A stretch of 64,000 nucleotides of DNA from positions 620,001-684,000 of the forward strand of contig NZ_JAPEMT010000004.1 in NCBI RefSeq assembly GCF_026342435.1, read 5' to 3'. The first letter of the stretch is position 1, and the number at the start of each line of letters is the position of its first letter. The DNA comes from Streptomyces sp. NBC_00237 (GTDB lineage: Bacteria > Actinomycetota > Actinomycetes > Streptomycetales > Streptomycetaceae). The position numbers and the translations under genes were made by a program. This document shows, piece by piece, positions 44,445-51,518 of the stretch. Under the pieces are notes generated by a model. That model was not told the origin of the DNA and did not search any database. It saw only the letters and a list, made by a program, of their open reading frames with translations.

Positions 44445-44771
44445 TCAGTTGTCCTTGCTGAAGGTTGCGGAAGGGGTGCGGTGGCGTGCTGCTTCGATGT
44501 GCCGCTGGGCGGTCAAGAGCGTGCTCGCCTGACGGTGTCGGCCGAGGTGGATCAGTGCACACGCCTCGAAGAGGAGCACCCAGTGGCACTCGGGTACCTG
44601 GTCGGCGAACTCCTCGTAGTGCAGCCGCAGTTTGCGGCCCCGGCGCCGCCGGTAGGCGGTGCGGACGATCTGCTCCATGGCGGTGGTGGCGTGTCTGATC
44701 TGCGCTGAGTTCAGGTCGAGTTCGGTGATGACGTCGCCGACTGCGAGCAGCGGCAGGCGTTTGTGCGGCAT
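44445..44771 (-). CDS. Hypothetical helical protein
   Basis: A 108-residue protein, ATG 44771. A TPR-like helical pattern is visible (HWVLLFEACALIHLGRHRQASTLLTAQRHIEAARH), with a basic patch YRRRRGRKLRL. The leader holds a copy of ACACCTCTTGGA (44795-44806), followed by a separate GGAAGGA ribosome-binding site. No family named. Confidence 0.6.
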   Translation of the reverse strand: MPHKRLPLLAVGDVITELDLNSAQIRHATTAMEQIVRTAYRRRRGRKLRLHYEEFADQVPECHWVLLFEACALIHLGRHRQASTLLTAQRHIEAARHRTPSATFSKDN

Positions 44772-44794
44772 GGGTATGCCTGTCCTTCCGGATT

Positions 44795-44806
44795 TCCAAG
44801 AGGTGT
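44795..44806 (-). promoter_or_regulatory. Leader element ACACCTCTTGGA, copy 2
   Basis: Exact 12-nt element about 24 nt upstream of the ATG at 44771; here it precedes rather than overlaps the ribosome-binding site. Confidence 0.6.
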
Positions 44807-44851
44807 GAGTGCCGGGCCCGTACCGGCCTGCGGTGCGGGCTTCGGCGGGGG

Positions 44852-45157
44852 TCAGTTGGGGGCGTAGCCGAAGAACAGCCAGCTGCGCTCGTCGTCCTCG
44901 CCCGTGTACTCCAGGGCTCCGGCGGGCCCCCACTTGTCCCAGATGCGGGGGTCGAAGGCGTTCAGCAGTTCCTCGGCACGCCGCAAGGCGGCCTTGTACG
45001 TGTAGACCTTGGGTTCGATGAGGACGGCCTCGGCCTTGGTGGCGAGGCGGCCCGGGGCGCGACGCCATCTGCGCCGCACGGCGAGGTCATGGGCGTCGGT
45101 GAAGGCGGATTGCAGGTCGGGGCCGGTTCCGACGGTGAAGAACTTGGTGGTTCCCAC
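44852..45157 (-). CDS. Hypothetical protein, paralogue of the next gene (copy A)
   Basis: A 101-residue protein from GTG 45157 (AAGGAG upstream). It shares with its neighbour at 45212 the start F-T-G-PDL--AF, the middle PRI-DKWGPAGALEY and the end RSWLFFGYA. The conserved C-terminal block suggests a common binding surface. No known family. Confidence 0.65.
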   Translation of the reverse strand: MGTTKFFTVGTGPDLQSAFTDAHDLAVRRRWRRAPGRLATKAEAVLIEPKVYTYKAALRRAEELLNAFDPRIWDKWGPAGALEYTGEDDERSWLFFGYAPN

Positions 45158-45176
45158 GGTGCTCCTTACAGGGGGC

Positions 45177-45204
45177 GGGGCGCACGGGCTGTCCGGTGCG
45201 CCCC
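45177..45204. terminator. Intercistronic hairpin between the two paralogues
   Basis: GGGGCGCAC (45177-45185) pairs with GTGCGCCCC (45196-45204), loop 10 nt. Confidence 0.6.
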
Positions 45205-45211
45205 GGTGGCG

Positions 45212-45520
45212 TCAGTAGGAGGCGTAGCCGAAGAACAGCCAGCTGCGGCCGTCGCCGTCGGTCATGTACTCCAGGGCTCCGGCGGGCCCCCACTTGTCGC
45301 TGATGCGCGGGTCGTTGTCGCGCAGCAGCTGTGCGACGAGCTGTTCGGCTTCCGGCTGCGTGCGGACGGTGGAGTCGATGAGGGTCACCTCGTCCTTCTC
45401 GGCGAGGGACCCGGTGTAACCGCCGTGGCCGTTCTCGTATGCGGCTTCCGACACGGCGCTGTTGAAAGCGGTCTTCAAGTCCGGTCCCGAGCCGGTCTCT
45501 GTGAAGTCGAGGCTTCCCAC
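45212..45520 (-). CDS. Hypothetical protein, paralogue of the next gene (copy B)
   Basis: A 102-residue protein, ATG 45520 with GGA upstream. Same architecture as the gene at 44852 (SGPDLKTAFNSAV..., ISDKWGPAGALEYMTDGDGRSWLFFGYASY). The two are a tandem duplication that has diverged strongly in the N-terminal half. First gene after the promoter at 45578-45605. Confidence 0.65.
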   Translation of the reverse strand: MGSLDFTETGSGPDLKTAFNSAVSEAAYENGHGGYTGSLAEKDEVTLIDSTVRTQPEAEQLVAQLLRDNDPRISDKWGPAGALEYMTDGDGRSWLFFGYASY

Positions 45521-45577
45521 GAGGTGTCCTTCCGTTGCGGAGCGGGGGACCGTTTCCCCCTCTCTCCCTCTATTTAA

Positions 45578-45605
45578 ATTCTACTACTCAGGGAGGGGGT
45601 GTCAA
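45578..45605 (-). promoter_or_regulatory. Block promoter TTGACA-N16-TAGAAT
   Basis: -35 TTGACA (45600-45605), 16-bp spacer, -10 TAGAAT (45578-45583), then TTAAATA. The best match to consensus in the set. Confidence 0.8.
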
Positions 45606-45629
45606 CCACGTTCGTGCAGGTCAGAGCCC

Positions 45630-45785
45630 CTATGGGGGTGGCTGCTCCGCAATCGCGACCAGCGTGATCCCGTCGCCGGCGAGACGTGCGGCCACCGCGT
45701 CCGCCAGATGGACGCAGTGCCCCCACGACAACCCCGGCAGCTCGTCGTGCAGCGCCGCGATCAGCGCGGTCCTCGGGTCCGTCAT
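45630..45785 (-). CDS. Small hypothetical protein
   Basis: A 51-residue protein whose ATG overlaps the stop of the WhiB-like gene (ATGA). Sequence MTDPRTALIAALHDELPG...HLADAVAARLAGDGITLVAI. Likely helical. Its coupling to the WhiB-like gene suggests joint function, but nothing more can be said. Confidence 0.5.
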   Translation of the reverse strand: MTDPRTALIAALHDELPGLSWGHCVHLADAVAARLAGDGITLVAIAEQPPP

Positions 45786-46240
45786 GACGCCGCCGCCAGC
45801 GGCTTGCGGCGCTGCTTGCGAGTGCGGATGCTCGCCGCCCCCGCCTTGCGTACGGCGGCTCGCTGCGCGGTCTCCTGGCAGCGTGCGCACAACGGCTCGC
45901 CCTGCCGCTCGTGCCCCGCCACTCCAGAACTGGAGCCGCACATCCCCGCCCGCGACGGCAGCTTGACCAGGCTGGGGGCCCCGTCGGTGGTGGCCACCAC
46001 ACGCCCGTCCACCCACAGGCGGGCGGCGCACACACCGTCGAACCGGCTCTCCGCTGGGCGGACGCGGTCGTAACACTCGGCGAGGACCGGGCACAGCTCC
46101 GCGCACCGGCGCATCAGCGGTGCGGCGGCCTGTCCCAGCTTCTCGGGCTGGCGCAGCAGAGAGGTGTCGGGGATGTACCCGCGGACGCCCGTGCAGGGGG
46201 CGTCACTCATCCAGGCGGCGGACTTGGTCGCGGCGATCAC
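45782..46240 (-). CDS. Divergent WhiB-like protein of the phage-like block
   Basis: A 152-residue protein from GTG 46240 (TGGAG upstream). C16, C46, C50 and C56 match the Wbl cluster pattern, but the central pair is C-x3-C (CAELCPVLAEC) instead of C-x2-C, and the G[VI]WGG turn is replaced by GVCAARLW. The C-terminus has a further CxxC (CARCQ) and a basic tail (RTRKQRRKPLA). Phage Wbl proteins can antagonise host Wbl proteins; that role here is inference. Confidence 0.72.
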   Translation of the reverse strand: MIAATKSAAWMSDAPCTGVRGYIPDTSLLRQPEKLGQAAAPLMRRCAELCPVLAECYDRVRPAESRFDGVCAARLWVDGRVVATTDGAPSLVKLPSRAGMCGSSSGVAGHERQGEPLCARCQETAQRAAVRKAGAASIRTRKQRRKPLAAAS

Positions 46241-46273
46241 AGCAGAACTCCAGAAAGAGGAAAGGGGGGAGGG

Positions 46274-46771
46274 TCAGAAGAGAACGGGGCGGTGGGCGGC
46301 GGCGGGCAGGATCGCGTCCAGGGCGGCCGAGGCGCGCAGCGCGAGCGTGGCCCGGTGGGCAGACCACTGCCGGTAGAACAGGTCCCCCCACAGCTGCGGT
46401 GTCCGGTATGGCAGCGGGCAGGCCACGTAGGCGTGGTCGTGCGACTCCTGCGCGGTCACCGCCTGGTGCAGCGCCCCGTACCGCACCGGTGTGAGGCGTT
46501 CGCGGATGCGCCTGTCGACCTCCGGCCAGGTCAGGTTTCCGTACCGGCGTCCGCCCGCCGCGTCGATCGAGTAGTGGAAGCTGTCGGGGCCCGGTGTGAA
46601 GCGCGCCATGCAGCCGGCGTCGGGCTCGCCTTCCAGTCGCACCGCCGCCGTGGTGGCCGGGTGGAAGAAGGTGGCGTCGCCCATGTCTCGCAGGTTGATG
46701 AACTCCAGCAGCCGGGGCGGGGTGAAGAAGTCCCGCACAGCCATCTGCTGGTCTTCGTCGTTGAGGTTCAC
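46274..46771 (-). CDS. Hypothetical protein
   Basis: A 165-residue protein from a GTG at 46771 that overlaps the previous stop (GTGA). Begins MNLNDEDQQMAVRDFFTPPRLLEFINLRDMGDATFFHPATTAAVRLEGEPDAGCMARF, later YGALHQAVTAQESHDHAYVACPLPYRTPQLWGDLFYRQW. Not recognised. Longer frames upstream are not protein-like. Confidence 0.6.
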   Translation of the reverse strand: MNLNDEDQQMAVRDFFTPPRLLEFINLRDMGDATFFHPATTAAVRLEGEPDAGCMARFTPGPDSFHYSIDAAGGRRYGNLTWPEVDRRIRERLTPVRYGALHQAVTAQESHDHAYVACPLPYRTPQLWGDLFYRQWSAHRATLALRASAALDAILPAAAHRPVLF

Positions 46772-47178
46772 CAGGTCCTCGCCCTCTGCGCGTATGGGCA
46801 GCAGGCGACGTGTGCGCGCACGGCTTCGGTGACCAACGTCAGGTCGAGCGTGCCGGGCGGCTCGCAGCACACGTCCGCGAGCAGCGTGTCCAGGACGAGG
46901 CAACGCCACGGCGGACGCACCTCGTCCTCCGGAACGTGGGACACGTGCCAGCCGGGCAACGGGGAACGGCTCCACGGCAGGGCCCCGTTGGAGGCGACGA
47001 CGACCACGGTGCCGTCCTCGGCGAGAGCGCACACGGCCAGGCCGCCGCGCGTCTCGATGTACGGGTGGAGATCTGCGGCGGCCAGCGCGTCGAGCACGTC
47101 GCCATATACGGCGGCGCCCTGCTCCTCGTCGGGCCCGTAGGCGGCCCGCAGGGCTGCCACGGCGGTCACTGCGTTCAC
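46768..47178 (-). CDS. Hypothetical protein
   Basis: A 136-residue protein from GTG 47178 (AAGGA upstream). Alpha/beta pattern (VYGDVLDALAAADLHPYIETRGGLAVCALAEDGTVVVVASNGALPWSR) with four cysteines in the second half. Not recognised. It follows a copy of the AAATAGG-type element that covers the preceding stop codon. Confidence 0.6.
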   Translation of the reverse strand: MNAVTAVAALRAAYGPDEEQGAAVYGDVLDALAAADLHPYIETRGGLAVCALAEDGTVVVVASNGALPWSRSPLPGWHVSHVPEDEVRPPWRCLVLDTLLADVCCEPPGTLDLTLVTEAVRAHVACCPYAQRARTW

Positions 47179-47195
47179 AATGAATCCTTTCTGAT

Positions 47196-47210
47196 GTTGG
47201 GACCTATTTA
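47196..47210 (-). promoter_or_regulatory. AAATAGG[CT]C[GC]CAAC element, copy 1
   Basis: The 15-nt element TAAATAGGTCCCAAC starts with the TAA stop of the gene at 47208 and lies just before the ribosome-binding site of the gene at 47178. Confidence 0.6.
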
Positions 47211-47660
47211 GCGTTCCTGGAGATTGCTTCTGTGGTCGAAGACGACGGCCTCGAAGTCGTTCTCTGCGTGCCTCTTCCGGCCGATTTTGTCGCCACGGCG
47301 AAGGAGGGTGTTCCCGTCGGCCATGGCGGTGATGAGCCGTGCGTGCACCTCCAGGAGGAGGTTCGTCATCGGCTCCTCGACGGGCTGCAGGATCGGGGTG
47401 ACCGCCGGAACCGCCCATGCGTGGGGGACGGTGGTGGAGGAGATCAGACCCCACTGCCCATCTGTCAGGCGCTGGGCCCTTATCTGGTGGCGGCCGTGAT
47501 CGGCGAGCACGGTCACGCGGCCCGCGATGACGCGGACGGTGCAGCCCGTTCCGCTGGTCAGGGCGTCGAAGAGGCGCAGTTCAGTGAGGCTCGCGTGCTC
47601 CTTCGTGCGGGAGGTCTGAGCGGGGTTATGAGGGTGATCGGCTGGCTGGCTGGTGGTCAT
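47208..47660 (-). CDS. Hypothetical protein
   Basis: A 150-residue protein, ATG 47660, GGAG 7 nt upstream inside a copy of ACACCTCTTGGA (47668-47679). Contains GTGCTVRVIAGRVTVLADHGRHQIRAQRLTDGQWGL and MTNLLLEVHARLITAMADGNTLLRRGDK. Not recognised. First gene after the promoter at 47708-47736. Confidence 0.6.
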   Translation of the reverse strand: MTTSQPADHPHNPAQTSRTKEHASLTELRLFDALTSGTGCTVRVIAGRVTVLADHGRHQIRAQRLTDGQWGLISSTTVPHAWAVPAVTPILQPVEEPMTNLLLEVHARLITAMADGNTLLRRGDKIGRKRHAENDFEAVVFDHRSNLQER

Positions 47661-47667
47661 GCTGAGC

Positions 47668-47679
47668 TCCAAGAGGTGT
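47668..47679 (-). promoter_or_regulatory. Leader element ACACCTCTTGGA, copy 3
   Basis: Exact 12-nt element overlapping the GGAG ribosome-binding site of the gene at 47660; exact complement of 52336-52347. Confidence 0.7.
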
Positions 47680-47707
47680 GGTGGCAGGCCCCTCCCGCCT
47701 TGGTTAA

Positions 47708-47736
47708 ATCCTACTATCTAGCCCTTAGGGGGCCAA
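47708..47736 (-). promoter_or_regulatory. Block promoter TTGGCC-N17-TAGGAT
   Basis: -35 TTGGCC (47731-47736), 17-bp spacer ending ATAG, -10 TAGGAT (47708-47713). A variant of the shared promoter. Confidence 0.6.
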
Positions 47737-47767
47737 GTGGGCCGGTTCGGCATGATCATATCTATGT

Positions 47768-47782
47768 GTTGCGGCCTATTTA
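47768..47782 (-). promoter_or_regulatory. AAATAGG[CT]C[GC]CAAC element, copy 2
   Basis: TAAATAGGCCGCAAC, beginning with the TAA stop of the winged-helix replication-like gene. Confidence 0.6.
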
Positions 47783-48691
47783 GCCATCGTGTTCAATCCC
47801 CGATCCGCCGGTACCCGCCCTCTTCCGGGCGCCGCGCATTTCCTCCAGCAGCTCCCGCGCCCGCACCGACAGGTCGTCACCCCCCGGCCTTGCCCGCACC
47901 TCAGCGAGAACCCGCTCGTTCGCCTCCTGGGCGGCGTCCTTGAACCGCTCCCTCTCTGCCTGTTTCTCCGCCTCCCGCATCGCCCGGGGACTCGTCCCAC
48001 ACGCCCGGCACGACTTCCCCGCCCCCAGGGGGTGCACCACGCACCCAGCAGGCCCCACAACGCCCCCTGAAGCGGCAGCAGGACCCACCCCCGCCGCCCT
48101 GTCGGCACCCGCAGTCGATGACCCCCCAACTGCCTCCGCATCAGCCTCCCGGCCAGGCTCGCCCGAGCCTCCAGCAGCGACAGCCGTGGGGGTAGGGGGA
48201 GTCTTTCCCTTTGGATATTGGCTCTGGTTACTACCTATAAAGCCTGATCCGCCGACGGCTGGTTCACCGACGACTGGTTCACCGACGCCTGAAAACCCGT
48301 CTTCGGTTTCCGTGACCGTGTCGTCACGCTCCCACCGTCGCGCCATCTTCCGCGTGAGCCGTCCCGCCTCCAGCCGGTCGTACTCCTCGGCCGCCCACTC
48401 CTGGGCCGTGTCGTACACCTCCGTCACCCGGTGCCACGTCCCGTCCCCCAACTGCTCGGTCACCACCCGGTAGTACCCGAACTGCTTCAGCTCCTGGACC
48501 GCCTTGCGCACCGCGTCGCGGCCCTCCTTGCCCGCTTTCGCGATCGTGTCCGTGCGCACTGCCCACGTATCGGGCTTCGCGACCAGGAACGCGAGAATGC
48601 CCCGCGCCCGGAAGGACAACCTCGCATCCTCCAGGGTCGACGTCGGGAGCACGGTGAACCCAGTGCTGAGGTGGCGGCGCAGAATCGTCAC
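47780..48691 (-). CDS. Winged-helix replication-initiator-like protein
   Basis: A 303-residue protein. Residues about 15-80 are a winged helix of the kind at the N-terminus of actinophage and plasmid replication proteins (LSFRARGILAFLVAKPDTWAVRTDTIAKAGKEGRDAVRKAVQELKQFGYYRVV). The middle is a Gly/Ala/Pro-rich linker; a zinc-ribbon-like CVVHPLGAGKSCRACG and a charged coiled coil close it. Start at GTG 48691 (TTGGAGG, 7 nt spacing). Likely binds the element's origin or helps load a helicase; no helicase gene is present here. Confidence 0.72.
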   Translation of the reverse strand: MTILRRHLSTGFTVLPTSTLEDARLSFRARGILAFLVAKPDTWAVRTDTIAKAGKEGRDAVRKAVQELKQFGYYRVVTEQLGDGTWHRVTEVYDTAQEWAAEEYDRLEAGRLTRKMARRWERDDTVTETEDGFSGVGEPVVGEPAVGGSGFIGSNQSQYPKGKTPPTPTAVAAGGSGEPGREADAEAVGGSSTAGADRAAGVGPAAASGGVVGPAGCVVHPLGAGKSCRACGTSPRAMREAEKQAERERFKDAAQEANERVLAEVRARPGGDDLSVRARELLEEMRGARKRAGTGGSGIEHDG

Positions 48692-48744
48692 AGGAAGGGC
48701 CTCCAAGGCCGTACAGGGCGTTCAGATGATCAAGAAGGGCAAGA

Positions 48745-48765
48745 CCCCGCACGGTACGTGCGGGG
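48745..48765. terminator. Intercistronic hairpin
   Basis: CCCCGCACG (48745-48753), loop GTA, CGTGCGGGG (48757-48765), between the nuclease gene and the replication-like gene. Confidence 0.65.
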
Positions 48766-48780
48766 CCCGCAGAAGGGCTG

Positions 48781-49920
48781 TCAGGGCTTCTTGGCGCGGG
48801 AGACCTTGATGGACCGGGCCGTCTTCTGCCCCGCCACCTTCCGCCGGGGCACGACGATCCCCGCCCGGCGCAGGATCGACACCATCGCCTCCTTGTCCGG
48901 AACCATCGGCACCACCAGGTCGGCATCCTCGAACTTCTCCACGAGGGCCTGGACGTCCGTTTCCTCCTTGTCGTTACCCCCGCCCCAGCCCAGATGGTTC
49001 GCCCCGTAGTTCCCCTCCGGCGAGTCATCCAGCATCGCCCGCGCCAGCTCCTTGACCCGCTTCGACTCCCGGAACTTCTCGTGGGCGCGCACATAGTCCG
49101 CCAATGCCTTCGCCCGGTCGGCGTCGTCGTGCACGAGGACCGTCTGCGCCGGAGCTCCCGGGGCCGACCCCTCCCAGCAGGCGTCACGGAAGGGGCAGTT
49201 GTCGCACACCGGCGACAGCCCCGGACCGTCATGGTCCCGGCGCAGCTCCTCCGGCGACTCGGCTTCCATCACCCTGTCCACCCACCAACGGGCCTGTACC
49301 GCCAGCCACTCGTCGAAGGGGAACTCCTGGATCTCCTCCTCGCCCGTGTCACGGCATACGAACCGGAAGCGGATCCGCTGCACGTCGACGGGGCCGAGCC
49401 GGTGCAGGTACCGCTGGCCGGGCACATCAGCGAACCCCACCGTCCGCAGCAGATCCGCGTACAGCAGGACCTGGCGCATCTCCGCCGCCGTCGGCCCGTA
49501 CCGCACCACCCGGTCCCACACCCGTGACGACTTCGTCTTCACGTCCTCCACCGTCACCACCTCGGCGGCTTCCACTGGGCGGTGACGCTTCGGGAGGCGG
49601 GCGGCGGTCGCCGCATCGAGCTGCACCACGTCGATGTGCCCGCGGACCACCCCGTCGGTCACCGACCGCTCGACCAGCCATCCGTACTCGCGGCGTGCAT
49701 CCTCCAGCAGCCCCTTGTGGATGTACGTCCCCAAGATGGCCGCCTTCTTGTCCCCGACATGGGTGCGCTCGGCACCGGCCACGATGTATCCGGCCCGACG
49801 CGAGCAGATCGTGTCGGACGCTCCCAGTTCGGCCTGGAGCGAGCGCGGCCGGCGGGCGTCAACGGCATGGGCGGCGTCCCAGATCGAAATCGGGGCTCTG
49901 GTGGTGGTCAGGGTGGTCAC
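48781..49920 (-). CDS. Cas4/RecB-like PD-(D/E)XK exonuclease
   Basis: A 379-residue nuclease. C39 (TICSRRAG) near the N-terminus and C239, C242, C248 (CDNCPFRDAC) give the four cysteines of the Cas4/AddB-type iron-sulfur cluster. Between them are the nuclease elements: GTYIHKGLL (the conserved His), VRGHIDVVQ (Asp) and VVTVEDVKTKSS (ExK-type EDVK). Such phage exonucleases resect DNA ends for annealing. It lies directly before the Sak4-like ATPase gene in the transcript order, so the two likely form a recombination module. Start at GTG 49920 with GGAG 7 nt upstream in a partial leader element. Confidence 0.85.
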   Translation of the reverse strand: MTTLTTTRAPISIWDAAHAVDARRPRSLQAELGASDTICSRRAGYIVAGAERTHVGDKKAAILGTYIHKGLLEDARREYGWLVERSVTDGVVRGHIDVVQLDAATAARLPKRHRPVEAAEVVTVEDVKTKSSRVWDRVVRYGPTAAEMRQVLLYADLLRTVGFADVPGQRYLHRLGPVDVQRIRFRFVCRDTGEEEIQEFPFDEWLAVQARWWVDRVMEAESPEELRRDHDGPGLSPVCDNCPFRDACWEGSAPGAPAQTVLVHDDADRAKALADYVRAHEKFRESKRVKELARAMLDDSPEGNYGANHLGWGGGNDKEETDVQALVEKFEDADLVVPMVPDKEAMVSILRRAGIVVPRRKVAGQKTARSIKVSRAKKP

Positions 49921-49927
49921 AGCGTTC

Positions 49928-49936
49928 TCCAAGAGG
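49928..49936 (-). promoter_or_regulatory. Partial leader element CCTCTTGGA, copy 4
   Basis: Nine of the 12 positions of the leader element, overlapping the ribosome-binding site of the nuclease gene. Confidence 0.5.
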
Positions 49937-49941
49937 GCAGG

Positions 49942-49973
49942 CCGGGGCCCGGCCCGATGGCAGCGGGCCCCGG
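49942..49973. terminator. Intercistronic GC hairpin
   Basis: CCGGGGCCCG (49942-49951) pairs with CGGGCCCCGG (49964-49973), after the ATPase gene's stop. Confidence 0.6.
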
Positions 49974-50001
49974 CGAGAAGCAGAAAGAGGGAGGGGGCCG
50001 G

Positions 50002-51111
50002 TCAGGCGGCGGCGAACTCGTCGTCGAACGGCGGCTCGGCGCCGTCGTCGAACTCAAGGCCCTTCGCGGCGGCACGTAGCCGGGCCGCCTCGTTGTCCTC
50101 GTCGGGCTCGCCCGTCGGGTCGGTCAGCACCTCGGGCTTCTTCAGCGCGGCGGCCTTCTTCTCGATGGCGGCCCGCACGACGATCACCTCGCCCCGGGTC
50201 AGCTCCTTCGCGGACTCGACCTCGAACCACAGCTTCTTGAGGCCGTCCACCCCCGACTTCGCCGCCTCGTCGACCTTCGGCAGCCACGCCTCCGCCAGAT
50301 CCCCGGTCAGCTCCGGGGTCGCTTCCGGCGCCGCGTGGGAGGCGCAGCCCATCAGCCCGAACACCAGCCGCTCCACCGTGAAGTCCGGCACCTCCATCGG
50401 CTCCTCACGGGGCACCCGGAACTTCAGCGACCGGGCGGCCACGATCTGCGGGTCCTCGTTGCGCCGCAGCCGCACCCACGCCGTCGCGTCGAACGCCAAC
50501 GACTTCTGGCCCTCGACCCGCCAGTCCTTCGTCTTCGGGATCGGGTCACCGTTCCCGTCGACGGCCGATATCTCCTTGCCGCGCGCCAGCATCACCACGA
50601 TCCCCGGCATGGTGCGCACCAGATACATCACCCGGTTCCACCGCTCGGTGGCGTCGTTCCACAGATTCATCGACGGCTTGATCTCGGCGTCGGGGTCCTT
50701 GTTCAGCTTGTACTGGCCCGAGTTGGAGCGGCGGGCGCGTCCGTTGGTCCAGTTCACGAGCATCCGCCACAGCAGCGACACCGAGTCGATGACCAGGACC
50801 ACCGGTGGTTCCCCGGCGGCAGCGGCCCGCTTCGCCTCGGCGTGCACGGCCTCGATCTGGCTGAGGATGTCGCGGTAGGTGCCGTTGTGGACGACCAGCA
50901 GGTAGTCCGCACCCGGTACGGCGGCGTACTCGTCGGCGGTGTCCTCGCCGAGCTCCAGCCAGTACGCCTGGCCGGTGTGCTTCGAGCCGGTGAACTCGGC
51001 GGCGACGAAGGACTTGCCCGCCTTCTCCTCGCCCTCGATCAACACCTTCGGCCACGGCACCGTGCCCGTGGGCTGCCGGGTCCGGAGCTTCGGAACAGTG
51101 GGGGTAGACAT
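50002..51111 (-). CDS. Sak4-like RecA-fold ATPase (phage single-strand annealing/recombination)
   Basis: A 369-residue ATPase. Walker A is GEEKAGKS (residues 27-34) and Walker B is VVLVIDSVSLLW. The compact RecA-like core resembles phage Sak4 proteins, RAD51-like ATPases that help anneal DNA with an SSB. Residues about 255-345 are a helical domain with Lys/Glu-rich stretches. The C-terminus is acidic and ends DDGAEPPFDDEFAAA, which resembles the acidic interaction tail of SSB proteins. The leader contains ACCTCTTGGA (51119-51128). It pairs naturally with the adjacent Cas4-like nuclease. Confidence 0.82.
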   Translation of the reverse strand: MSTPTVPKLRTRQPTGTVPWPKVLIEGEEKAGKSFVAAEFTGSKHTGQAYWLELGEDTADEYAAVPGADYLLVVHNGTYRDILSQIEAVHAEAKRAAAAGEPPVVLVIDSVSLLWRMLVNWTNGRARRSNSGQYKLNKDPDAEIKPSMNLWNDATERWNRVMYLVRTMPGIVVMLARGKEISAVDGNGDPIPKTKDWRVEGQKSLAFDATAWVRLRRNEDPQIVAARSLKFRVPREEPMEVPDFTVERLVFGLMGCASHAAPEATPELTGDLAEAWLPKVDEAAKSGVDGLKKLWFEVESAKELTRGEVIVVRAAIEKKAAALKKPEVLTDPTGEPDEDNEAARLRAAAKGLEFDDGAEPPFDDEFAAA

Positions 51112-51118
51112 GCTTCTC

Positions 51119-51128
51119 TCCAAGAGGT
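51119..51128 (-). promoter_or_regulatory. Partial leader element ACCTCTTGGA, copy 5
   Basis: Ten contiguous positions of the leader element, overlapping the GGAG ribosome-binding site of the Sak4-like gene. Confidence 0.55.
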
Positions 51129-51143
51129 CAAACAAACAGATAT

Positions 51144-51158
51144 GTTGCGGCCTATTTC
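51144..51158 (-). promoter_or_regulatory. AAATAGG[CT]C[GC]CAAC element, copy 3
   Basis: GAAATAGGCCGCAAC, overlapping the TGA stop of the gene at 51157 and preceding the Sak4-like gene's leader. Confidence 0.6.
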
Positions 51159-51498
51159 AGGCGGCGCGCAGGCCCCGGGTCTCGAACAGCGCAGACCACT
51201 CCGGATGCAGTTCCAGCAGCAAACGCACGTACCTGGACCGGTAGTCGTTGTTCAGTCGCCACGGGTCACCGGAAGTGGCCCGCCCGTACTGCCAGCGCAG
51301 CACCTCGAACAGCATCCCGATGCCCACGCGCTTCAACCCGCTCTTCACGCAGTCGGCGGTCAGCGCCTCCAGCTTCCCCAGAATCCATGGGTTGAGCTGG
51401 TGAAACGCCTCGAAGCGTTCCTGGATGCTCAGCCCCGCGCATTGCGAGTCCGGGTGTCGCAGGGGAGCGACGGACAGCTCAAGCTGTACGGGAACCAT
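51157..51498 (-). CDS. Hypothetical phage-type protein
   Basis: A 113-residue protein; I take ATG 51498 because AGAGGGGGG lies just upstream. The conserved-looking core is RFEAFHQLNPWILGKLEALTADCVKSGLKRVGIGMLFEVLRWQYGRATSGDPWRLNNDYRSRYVRLLLELHPEW. Proteins with this N-x-YRSRY-x3-L pattern occur in many actinophages and mobile elements with no known function. First gene after the promoter at 51581. Confidence 0.7.
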   Translation of the reverse strand: MVPVQLELSVAPLRHPDSQCAGLSIQERFEAFHQLNPWILGKLEALTADCVKSGLKRVGIGMLFEVLRWQYGRATSGDPWRLNNDYRSRYVRLLLELHPEWSALFETRGLRAA

Positions 51499-51518
51499 GG
51501 TCCCCCCTCTCATTTAAC

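Noticed and set aside
48781..49920. CRISPR-associated cas4
   Set aside because: The Cas4-type nuclease has no cas1/cas2 or CRISPR repeats nearby and is paired with a Sak4-like ATPase, so a phage recombination exonuclease is the better call.
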